DNA of 13,954 bases from Clostridiales bacterium (lineage in GTDB: Bacteria > Bacillota > Clostridia > Christensenellales > Aristaeellaceae): NCBI GenBank assembly GCA_012522875.1, contig JAAYJP010000109.1, positions 1 to 13,954 on the forward strand. Direction: 5' to 3'. Shown piece after piece: positions 1 through 6,069 of the stretch (its first letter is position 1; every line of letters begins with the position of its first letter). The notes beneath the pieces were generated by a model. The model made no database searches and was not told the origin of the DNA. It saw only the letters and a list, made by a program, of their open reading frames with translations. Made by a program: the position numbers and the translations under genes.

Positions 1-79
1 CTAATGCAGTAGAATTGGAAACGCAGGAGGCAAAAAAAAACAAAACCTTTCACATGGCCGTCGTTTTGATGCGGAATTC

Positions 80-113
80 CCGCTCTTCACTGATGTGAGG
101 GACGGAATTTTTT
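80..113 (+). terminator. Possible intrinsic terminator, plus strand
   Basis: Bases 80-90 pair with 95-105 around a TGAT loop: ten pairs, two of them G-T, with one C-A mismatch. Two A's and then six T's (108-113) follow. The arrangement would end a plus-strand transcript entering from the left edge. The stem is imperfect and no gene end is visible, so this is tentative. Confidence 0.35.
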
Positions 114-322
114 CGGGTTGTTTTCCAGCGTTTTTTGATTGGCCGGGATTTTTCCAGGCCTTTCATGTTCCGCGCTTGGACATTTTTTCCAAAAGCTTGA
201 GAAAGGAAGCGTAATCCGCTCCTAACTTTCCCTTTTCCCATCCCTTGCGGCAGATGGCATCCTACTCCGTCCTTCCACTCGATACTGCCAGGTGAAATCT
301 CCGTTTCGGCCGGTCGCTGGGC

Positions 323-366
323 AATGCGCCGCTTGCTTCGGCGCGCTCCGGACTCATCAGCGCATT
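323..366. repeat. Overlapping inverted repeats, GC-rich
   Basis: Two mutually exclusive hairpins can be drawn. AATGCGC at 323-329 pairs perfectly with GCGCATT at 360-366 around a 30-nt loop. GCGCCG at 326-331 pairs with CGGCGC at 339-344 around a 7-nt loop. A further 5-bp stem lies nearby (TGTGG 435-439 with CCACA 448-452), and a second copy of GCGCATT is at 458-464. No T-tract follows on either strand, so this is not an intrinsic terminator. It may be a structured RNA or a degenerate repeat unit; I do not recognise it. Confidence 0.4.
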
Positions 367-481
367 CTCACGCGATATGCTTCGGCACCCTCTTGTCCAG
401 GCTGATCGGCATTCCCTTTTTGTTCCGCAGTTGCTGTGGTTCTCATGCCACACATTTGCGCATTTCAGCCCCGCAGGCTCG

Positions 482-521
482 AAAATTAAAAACCGCCGGA
501 TATTTCACAACATCCGGCGGT
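482..521 (-). terminator. Intrinsic terminator of the ABC operon
   Basis: Bases 492-501 (ACCGCCGGAT) and 512-521 (ATCCGGCGGT) form a perfect 10-bp stem with a 10-nt loop. Read on the minus strand, the stem is followed by TTTTT, AA and TTTT. It lies 42 bases past the stop codon of the last permease gene and is oriented to end that transcript. Confidence 0.88.
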
Positions 522-563
522 AGGTTGGGGGCTCTATTGCAGCCTCCTCTGGGTTTGCTGACA

Positions 564-1598
564 TTAAAAGGGCATTTTTCGCTTCCATCTGAGATACCTT
601 CTGCCATTGCTGAAATAGTCAAGCACCATGACCAAAAGCAGCACGCCGCCCCAAATGAGGGAGATATAGTAGCTGCTGATCTGCGGGAAGCGGTTGATTC
701 CGGTCTCCAGCATCCGAAGCAGCACAATGGCCAAAACAACGCCTGATATCCTGCCCTTGCCGCCGGTGGGGCTAACCCCCCCCAGCACCACCACCAGGAT
801 GCACTGAAGCACATAGACACCGCCGTAATTGGCCCGGGCGGAATTGTAGTTGGCCAGCATGACCAAGCCGCCCAGGGCAGCGGTAATACCGGAAATTATA
901 TAAGTGGAGATGATCAACCGGTCGTTCTTGAGGCCGCTGAAGCGCGCTGCCTGAGGGTTGGTGCCCAGCAGGTAGATTTTAGTGCCAAATGTGGTGCGGT
1001 TCAGCAGGAACCAGACGATAATGGCCATACAGGCAAAAATTACCAATTGCACGGGTACCAGTGCGCCAATCTTGCTGTTGACAGTCATCGCATATTCCAC
1101 CGGCAGGCCGCTGACAGCGGCGCCATTGGTGATGACGATGGAAACGCCTGTGAGCAACTCGCTCATTCCCAAAGTGGCCAGGATAGGCGGGATACGGACT
1201 TTTGAAACCAGAAGGCCATTTAAAACGCCAAGGCAGGCGCCAATGGCGGCTCCCAGCAGAAACACCAGAGGAATTGCATAGATGGGCAGGCTTCCTCCCA
1301 CAGCGGGCGTCAGTTGCTTTAGCACCAGGGCCATCAGGATGGCTGTCAGGTTAGCAACGCCCACCGGGGAAAGGTCGATGCCGCCGGTAATCATGCACAG
1401 CATGACCCCCAGGGACATCAAGCCGAACTCAGGGAATTGGGAGGCCATGGTCTGGAAATTGATGAGGGTGTAAAAGCGGCTGGCGCGTGTAAGTGCCATG
1501 AACACCATCCAAACAGCCATTACCAGGAGCAAGCGCAGCACATGCTGGTCAACGCGGCTGAAAAAACCGGGCTTCTTGCCCGCGTATTTTGTCATCAT
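564..1598 (-). CDS. Sugar ABC transporter permease (second subunit)
   Basis: This is a 344-residue inner-membrane permease of the RbsC/LsrD type (BPD_transp_2 family), with about eight to ten hydrophobic segments across its length. It forms the transport channel with the neighbouring permease. Family features include the GGIDLS motif after the second hydrophobic stretch and the conserved NPxAARFSGL/GG core near the middle. The longer open frame starts at 1715. I place the start at 1598 because that ATG overlaps the TGA of the upstream permease gene (ATGA) and is preceded by GGGGAG at proper spacing; the extra N-terminal residues would be a translation of the upstream gene in another frame. 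The overlap implies translational coupling. It is the last gene of the operon, with a terminator 42 bases beyond. Two different permease genes suggest a heterodimeric channel, as in LsrCD or RhaPQ. The substrate cannot be read from the sequence. Confidence 0.94.
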   Translation of the reverse strand: MMTKYAGKKPGFFSRVDQHVLRLLLVMAVWMVFMALTRASRFYTLINFQTMASQFPEFGLMSLGVMLCMITGGIDLSPVGVANLTAILMALVLKQLTPAVGGSLPIYAIPLVFLLGAAIGACLGVLNGLLVSKVRIPPILATLGMSELLTGVSIVITNGAAVSGLPVEYAMTVNSKIGALVPVQLVIFACMAIIVWFLLNRTTFGTKIYLLGTNPQAARFSGLKNDRLIISTYIISGITAALGGLVMLANYNSARANYGGVYVLQCILVVVLGGVSPTGGKGRISGVVLAIVLLRMLETGINRFPQISSYYISLIWGGVLLLVMVLDYFSNGRRYLRWKRKMPF

Positions 1599-2626
1599 GC
1601 CTTTGACTCCCCTGTCAGCCTGCGTGTGCTCCTGACGCGGTTGGCCCTGACCACCTGATAGGCACTGACCCCGGTGCCAATAATGATCAGCGCGCCCACA
1701 AAGACGCTCTTCCAAATGGTAGGAATACCGATGAGGATCATTGAGTTCTCCACAATCACAATCAGCAGGGTACCCAGCATGCAGCCTGTCAGGGAACCAG
1801 CCCCGCCCGAAATGGCCGTGCCGCCAAGCACAACGCCGGCAATGATGTTCATCTCCATCCCCAGCATGTTGGTGGGGTGATTCTGTTGCATCATGCAGGT
1901 ACGGATCAGGCCGGCGAGGCTTGCGACCATGCCCACGAAAACATACAGCAGGAACTTGGTGCGTTTCGTGTTGAAGCCAGCCCGGTGGGCGCTGGCTTCG
2001 TTGCCACCGATGGCGTAAATGCCGCGGCCAAAGAATGTGTAGCGCATAATGAAAAATGAAAGAAGCAAAATGGCGACCAGGGCCAAAAATCCAACAGGCA
2101 TCCTGGAAGTAAGGCCTGAGACCGGGTTGGTGGCTGTAAAAAGCGATGAGGTGCCAAAGGCCCGCATCCCTGGCGGGATCACCGCCAGTTGAACGGATCC
2201 AAGCGCGCCCTGCATGACGCCTTTAAAAACACTGGATGAGCCTAAGGTGACAATCATTGCCGGCAAACCCAGGAGGCCAATAAAAACCCCGTTGAAGGCC
2301 CCCAGCAGAGCGCCCATGGCCATGGAGATCAGAATAGGCAGCCACACACCGCCGGTGTAGCCGGCATCGAGCAGCATTTTTGTGGTGGCATAGGATGTAA
2401 GAGACGCCAGTGCCGGAAAGGATACGTCAATGCCCCCGGAAACGATGACCATGAAAGTCCCCACAGCGAACAGCCCCGGAACCACCATGGCGCTGGCGAT
2501 GTCGACAAGGTTGTTTGCCGTAAAGAACTGGCCGGAACGCACTTCAATCAAAAGGCATAAAGCGAGGACCACCAGCGAAACGTAAGTCTCATTTCGTTTT
2601 GTGAGTTGTTTTAGTCTTCTTCCCAT
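1595..2626 (-). CDS. Sugar ABC transporter permease (first subunit)
   Basis: This is a 343-residue membrane permease of the same BPD_transp_2 family, most like RbsC, LsrC or RhaP. The N-terminus is basic (MGRRLKQLTKR) and is followed by repeated hydrophobic segments and the family motif VSGGIDVS near residue 65. The start at 2626 is preceded by GAGGAGGA, which overlaps the TGA of the ATPase gene 10 bases upstream. It ends in a 4-nt overlap with the next permease gene. It is clearly diverged from its partner, so the pair is not a recent tandem duplication. It should work in the cytoplasmic membrane with the double-ATPase and the secreted binding protein of the same operon. Confidence 0.94.
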   Translation of the reverse strand: MGRRLKQLTKRNETYVSLVVLALCLLIEVRSGQFFTANNLVDIASAMVVPGLFAVGTFMVIVSGGIDVSFPALASLTSYATTKMLLDAGYTGGVWLPILISMAMGALLGAFNGVFIGLLGLPAMIVTLGSSSVFKGVMQGALGSVQLAVIPPGMRAFGTSSLFTATNPVSGLTSRMPVGFLALVAILLLSFFIMRYTFFGRGIYAIGGNEASAHRAGFNTKRTKFLLYVFVGMVASLAGLIRTCMMQQNHPTNMLGMEMNIIAGVVLGGTAISGGAGSLTGCMLGTLLIVIVENSMILIGIPTIWKSVFVGALIIIGTGVSAYQVVRANRVRSTRRLTGESKA

Positions 2627-2636
2627 GGCGTCCTCC

Positions 2637-4121
2637 TCACATCATCCGCGACAGAATGGCCTGCTCGGTTGCTTCCGCCGCATCCATTTCCTCTACAATG
2701 CGCCCTGATTTGAGCACAATAACCCGGGAGCAGTTGCGGATGACCTCGGGCAGGTCATCAGAAATAATGATGATGCCCATTCCTTGCCGGGCCAGATTCT
2801 GAAGGATTCCGTGGATATCATGCTTTGAACCGATATCTACACCCACCGTGGGACCGTTGAGTACCAGCACATCCAGGTTGCACGCCAGCCATTTTCCAAG
2901 TACCACGCGCTGCTGGTTGCCGCCTGAAAGAGTCTGGCAGGCGTTCAACGGGTTTGGCGTGGCGATGGCAAACTCTGCAATCAGGCGATCGACCTCCCGG
3001 GCGCGCTCCTTTTTATCAAGAACCTTGAAACGGTTGGCCAGCCTGTCGATCTCAGCTATGATCAGGTTGTCAGAGATGCTGCGGGGTAAAAACAGGCCCT
3101 CGCTTAGGCGGTCCTCCGGTACCAGGCCGATTCCCTGCTCAATTGCAGCCTGCGGGGTGTTGATGCGTGCCCCTTTTCCCTTGATAAGAATTTCCCCGCT
3201 GTCTGCTTCCCGAATGCCAAAAAGCGCCAGGGCAAGTTCGCTGCGCCCCGAGTCCAAAAGTCCTGTAATGCCCAGGATTTCGCCGCCGCGCAGAACGAAG
3301 CTGATGCCCTCAAAAGCACCGGAAAGCCCAAGGTTCTTAACCTCCAGAAGCGGCGTGCCGCCAAGATTTTCAGCTGTAAATTGCCCGTCGGTGAACTCAC
3401 GGCCGGTCATATAGTATGAGAACCTGGATGAGTTAAGGTCGCGTGTATTGCCGGTGATGACCAGTTCACCGTTTCGAAGGATAGTAAAGCGCTCGGAAAT
3501 CTCAAAGACCTCGTTGAGTTTATGGCTGACAAACAGGATGGAAATACCCTGGGCTTTCAGCCGGAGGATGACTTTAAAAAGCGCATCCACCTCCTTTCGG
3601 GTGAGGGCAGTGGTTGGCTCGTCCATAATGATGAGCCGGGCGTTGAACATAAGCGCCCGGCAGATAGCCACCATTTGCTTCTGGGCCACCGTCAGCGTTC
3701 CCACCAGGGCATCCAGATCTACCTGAAAATTGATCTTGGCCACCGCTTCCTCAGCGATTTTGCGCATACGCTGCCAGTTGACGATTTTTCGTTTATCCGA
3801 GAGTTCACTGTTAAGCGCCAGGTTTTCCATCACTGTGAGGTTGGGAAAGACGGAAAAATCCTGATAAATCACTTGAATGCCAAGCAGAATGGCATCGATG
3901 GGGGTGATTCTGCTTAACTTCGTTCCGTTGAACGCTATATGCCCGCCATCCGGTTGGTATACGCCGGATATTATTTTGATGAGCGTGGACTTCCCGGAAC
4001 CGTTTTCCCCGGCCAGGCAGTGGATCTCACCCGGGGCGATGTCCAGGGTGACGCCTTTTAAGGCATGGACGCCCGCGAAAGATTTCTGGATATCCACAGC
4101 CCGCAGTATACTGTCGGCCAT
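2637..4121 (-). CDS. Sugar ABC transporter double-ATPase (RbsA/LsrA-like)
   Basis: This is a 494-residue protein with two fused ABC domains, the usual length for RbsA, MglA, XylG and LsrA. It powers import by the two permeases. Domain 1 has Walker A GENGSGKST (38-46), Walker B LIIMDE (163-168) and the switch His200, but a degenerate signature (LTVAQKQ, about 143-149). Domain 2 has a degenerate P-loop without the lysine (GLLDSGRSE, 287-295), a canonical signature LSGGNQQ (398-404), and Asn-Gly (422-423) where Walker B normally has Asp-Glu. Only the site made by Walker A/B of domain 1 and the signature of domain 2 should therefore be fully competent. Loss of the second P-loop lysine is typical of this family. 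The start has CGGAGG six bases upstream. A hairpin separates the gene from the binding-protein gene before it. Confidence 0.95.
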   Translation of the reverse strand: MADSILRAVDIQKSFAGVHALKGVTLDIAPGEIHCLAGENGSGKSTLIKIISGVYQPDGGHIAFNGTKLSRITPIDAILLGIQVIYQDFSVFPNLTVMENLALNSELSDKRKIVNWQRMRKIAEEAVAKINFQVDLDALVGTLTVAQKQMVAICRALMFNARLIIMDEPTTALTRKEVDALFKVILRLKAQGISILFVSHKLNEVFEISERFTILRNGELVITGNTRDLNSSRFSYYMTGREFTDGQFTAENLGGTPLLEVKNLGLSGAFEGISFVLRGGEILGITGLLDSGRSELALALFGIREADSGEILIKGKGARINTPQAAIEQGIGLVPEDRLSEGLFLPRSISDNLIIAEIDRLANRFKVLDKKERAREVDRLIAEFAIATPNPLNACQTLSGGNQQRVVLGKWLACNLDVLVLNGPTVGVDIGSKHDIHGILQNLARQGMGIIIISDDLPEVIRNCSRVIVLKSGRIVEEMDAAEATEQAILSRMM

Positions 4122-4149
4122 CTATACCTCCGATTTTGGCACCGATAAA

Positions 4150-4177
4150 GGTCACCGCCGGAAAACCGGCGGTGACC
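4150..4177 (-). promoter_or_regulatory. Intercistronic hairpin between binding protein and ATPase genes
   Basis: This is a perfect 12-bp stem (4150-4161 with 4166-4177) and a 4-nt loop, in the 74-base gap between the two genes. On the minus strand it is followed only by CTTTATC, so the T-tract is poor. The likely role is to protect the 3' end of the binding-protein message or to attenuate read-through, giving more binding protein than membrane subunits, as known for malE. It is less likely to be a full terminator, because I see no new promoter before the ATPase gene. Confidence 0.7.
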
Positions 4178-4195
4178 GGAAAGGGTCAGGGGTTA

Positions 4196-5194
4196 TCAGA
4201 AGCCGAAGCTGTCGACATTGTCCTTGTTGATGACAATCCAGCCCTGGCCTTCCAGAACCAGCTCACTGCCTTCCTTGAAGGTAAGGCCGGTGTAGCCTTC
4301 AACACCCAGGTCAATCGGTGCTTCAATGGTGTCGCCATTGAGGACCTTGACGGCCAGGGAGATCATGGCCTTGCCTGCCAGCGCGGGATCCCACAGGGTG
4401 AGGGATCTGACCACACCGCTCTCCAGAAGCGCTTTATTGTCTGCGGGCATTCCGGTGCCGGAGGTGAAGACTTTACCCACCAGGCCAAGTTCCTCAATCG
4501 CACGGGCGACGCCGGGGGCGTCGTAGGAAGAGGTTCCCATCACGCCCTTGAGTTCGGGATATTTTTTAAACAACTCTTTGGCTTTATTGTAAGCCACATC
4601 ACCATTGTCCTCTGACTCAACCCGGACCTCTTCCTCCAGGAGAGTCATGTTGGGATAGGCTGCTTTCTGATGCGCCACGCCGGCGTCAGCCCACTCATTG
4701 TGGGAGGCGTTGGTAACATGGGCCACCATGGTAGTGTACAGCCCTTCCTTGCCCATGGCTTCAGCCAGGTTGTCCATGATGAAAGCGCCGTAACCTGCGT
4801 TGGAGAAGGCTTCAATGTCATAATCGACATTCTGAAGTGATGCGCCTTCATGGGCAATCACCACAATGCCGGCGTCCATGGCTTGCTTGAGCACGGGTTC
4901 CAGGGACTCGGGGTTGACGGGGACAACGCAGATAGCGTCAACGCCTTGGGCAATCAAGTCCTGAACCAGCTGGGCCTGGAGAGTGGCGTCAATCTCGGCG
5001 GTGCCCTTCTGGTAGGCGTTCAGGCCGGTTTCTTTGGCATATTCATCAACGCCCACTTTCATCCGAACAAACCAGGGGTTGGATGCGTCCTTGGGAACCA
5101 CAACAATCTCCCAGTCCTTTTCCTGGGCGTGGGCAAAACTGGCCAGTGACAGGACCATAAGCATGGCGAGGATCAGAGAAAAGGTTCTTTTCAT
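4196..5194 (-). CDS. Sugar ABC transporter substrate-binding protein (LsrB/RhaS-like)
   Basis: This is a 332-residue secreted binding protein of the type I periplasmic fold (Peripla_BP_4). Residues 1-23 form a signal peptide: MKR, a hydrophobic core, then AHA before Gln24. It looks like an SPase I site, with no lipobox cysteine. The pattern resembles LsrB and RhaS, with VVPKDASNPWF near the start, LTLWDPALAGKA in the C-terminal half, and an ending like LsrB's (VINKDNVDSFGF). Of the AI-2 contacts of LsrB as I recall them, the early lysine is kept (K35), the first aspartate is Glu116, the Asp-Gln pair is Ser164-His165, and the Pro/Ala positions are changed. AI-2 is thus unlikely and a sugar more likely. 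The start at 5194 has GGAGG six bases upstream; an in-frame ATG at 5227 lacks a good site and would bury the signal peptide. It is the first gene of the importer operon. Confidence 0.94.
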   Translation of the reverse strand: MKRTFSLILAMLMVLSLASFAHAQEKDWEIVVVPKDASNPWFVRMKVGVDEYAKETGLNAYQKGTAEIDATLQAQLVQDLIAQGVDAICVVPVNPESLEPVLKQAMDAGIVVIAHEGASLQNVDYDIEAFSNAGYGAFIMDNLAEAMGKEGLYTTMVAHVTNASHNEWADAGVAHQKAAYPNMTLLEEEVRVESEDNGDVAYNKAKELFKKYPELKGVMGTSSYDAPGVARAIEELGLVGKVFTSGTGMPADNKALLESGVVRSLTLWDPALAGKAMISLAVKVLNGDTIEAPIDLGVEGYTGLTFKEGSELVLEGQGWIVINKDNVDSFGF

Positions 5195-5280
5195 GTTAGC
5201 CTCCTTCAAATTATCTTCGCTCCCCATTCAGGAGCAAATAATCAAAACAAGTCAGGCGCCTCATTCAACTAACTATCGGA

Positions 5281-5310
5281 AATATAACACCGTTTGCCGG
5301 GCCTTGTCAA
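5281..5310 (-). promoter_or_regulatory. Promoter of the ABC importer operon
   Basis: On the minus strand, a consensus -35 box TTGACA (5305-5310) is followed after 18 bases by TATATT (5281-5286). Shifting by one gives TTATAT at 17 bases. It lies 11 bases past the isomerase stop and gives a leader of about 80 bases before the binding-protein gene. The leader contains an 8-bp palindrome AGGCGCCT at 5254-5261 that could be an operator half or core. I see no clear catabolite-repressor site. Confidence 0.75.
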
Positions 5311-5321
5311 ATGGGCATCAG

Positions 5322-5894
5322 TCAGTTTCCGGGTTTTGTTTCCAGTTTCAGCGGAACTTCATCCAGATGCTTGAGCTTGTATCCGTTTCTCTTGTACTCC
5401 GCAAAGTCAAACGCTTCCAGCTCATCAATGGCCAGTTTATGGAACTCATAAAAGTTCTCCCACCACTCATAGCCCGTGCCAAGTTCGGCATTCAGGTAGG
5501 CCTCGGCAATATCAATACCCATCTGGGGAGCCACATAAAAAGCACCCATGGCCAGGATATTGACGCCGTTGCCTGTGATTGCCCGCAAGGCTGCCGGCAC
5601 GCTCTCTACAACGCCCGCATGGACATGGGGCAATTTGCTGGCGGCGATGTGGATGCCCATGCCGGTACCGCAAAAGAGCAGTGCGCGCTCGAACTCGCCT
5701 TCCGATATTTTCGCGCCCACCCTAAGTCCCACCCGGTGGAACATATTGTCCGGGTCATTGTCCTCTGGAGACTTAACCCCGATATCAGTGATATGCCAGC
5801 CTTTTTTCTCCAGGTGCTTCACCACGGCCTCTTTTAGCGGATAGCCCGCGAAATCAGCGCCGACCAACAGGTGTTTGTCTTTTACTTTTTTCAT
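5322..5894 (-). CDS. RpiB/LacAB-family sugar-phosphate isomerase
   Basis: This is a 190-residue cytoplasmic protein of the family that interconverts aldose and ketose phosphates (RpiB, LacA/LacB, AlsI, EryI). The N-terminal nucleotide-fold strand carries GADFAGYPLK (12-21). The catalytic-cysteine loop is FCGTGMG (74-80, Cys75, Thr77), and the conserved NILAMG block is at 112-117. Compared with E. coli RpiB, the His of the DH motif is Phe15, and the position of His99 is Gly108 (Asn109 is kept), so the true substrate is probably not ribose 5-phosphate. About 45 extra residues at the C-terminus (from 142, Trp- and Glu-rich) exceed the usual length of about 150. They may be the short extension domain found on some family members. 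GGAGGG lies eight bases before the ATG. Its position upstream of the importer suggests it acts on the imported sugar after phosphorylation. Confidence 0.88.
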   Translation of the reverse strand: MKKVKDKHLLVGADFAGYPLKEAVVKHLEKKGWHITDIGVKSPEDNDPDNMFHRVGLRVGAKISEGEFERALLFCGTGMGIHIAASKLPHVHAGVVESVPAALRAITGNGVNILAMGAFYVAPQMGIDIAEAYLNAELGTGYEWWENFYEFHKLAIDELEAFDFAEYKRNGYKLKHLDEVPLKLETKPGN

Positions 5895-5936
5895 TGATCT
5901 TCCCTCCGTTGTGTTATTAGGTTAATGGATAGACTG

Positions 5937-5945
5937 ATTATACCA
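5937..5945 (-). promoter_or_regulatory. Extended -10 promoter of the isomerase gene
   Basis: On the minus strand the sequence reads TGGTATAAT, a consensus -10 with the extended TGn element, 43 bases before the start codon. The -35 position at 17 bases is poor (TGGCGC). A TTGACG lies too far upstream, 27 bases from the -10, to serve as a normal -35. A weak -35 with an extended -10 is a common arrangement. Confidence 0.65.
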
Positions 5946-5982
5946 GCATCTCTTTCCACGCGCCAGAGGCGTCAAAACCCCG

Positions 5983-6013
5983 TTAACTATTGCGATTTTG
6001 GGGTATATATGAT
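5983..6013 (+). promoter_or_regulatory. Possible promoter of the tig operon
   Basis: TATGAT at 6008-6013 is the best -10 candidate in the gap before tig. The only -35-like match is TTAACT at 5983-5988, 19 bases away, or 17 bases from an overlapping TATATG. It would start the transcript about 50 bases before tig, back to back with the isomerase promoter. I see no CIRCE or CtsR-type operator. Confidence 0.35.
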
Positions 6014-6069
6014 AGTCTAGACAATGGCGTATTCGGGTAACCGTACGCGAGGCGCAGAGGAGGGACAGC

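Larger units (their letters stand above)
1..481. other. Intergenic region, no supported gene
   Basis: This 480-base stretch lies between the end of the ABC operon and whatever lies left of the window. The longest open frames are about 63 codons. One on the minus strand, 50-241, is Lys/Arg-rich, but its AAGGG sits directly against the start codon. Another, 262-453, has no convincing ribosome binding site. A frame of about 14 codons starts at 54 on the plus strand, too far (about 23 nt) from the GGAGG at 26-30. None resembles a family I know. The first bases carry in-frame stops (TAA 2-4, TAG 10-12), so a plus-strand gene could end just left of the window. The right part (about 320-480) is GC-rich and full of short inverted repeats. 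Confidence 0.5.

Noticed and set aside
54..98. Small frame MAVVLMRNSRSSLM on the plus strand
   Set aside because: It is only 14 codons, its GGAGG lies about 23 bases away, and its end runs into the putative terminator stem.
290..366. Hammerhead ribozyme-like core on the minus strand (CTGATGAG ... CGAAAC)
   Set aside because: Stem II would hold a U-C mismatch next to its closing pair. The 5-bp stem before CTGATGA does not leave a correct UH cleavage site, and no stem III partner for GAAAC fits either strand order. A covariance search with the Rfam hammerhead models would settle it.
564..1715. Longer start for the second permease at 1715
   Set aside because: The extra 39 residues overlap the upstream permease gene in another frame and look like noise. 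The ATGA overlap with a good binding site at 1598 is a better start.
5973..6003. AAAACCCC and TTTTGGGG near the tig promoter as an operator
   Set aside because: The two are not reverse complements in inverted order (AAAACCCC pairs with GGGGTTTT), so they form no true dyad.
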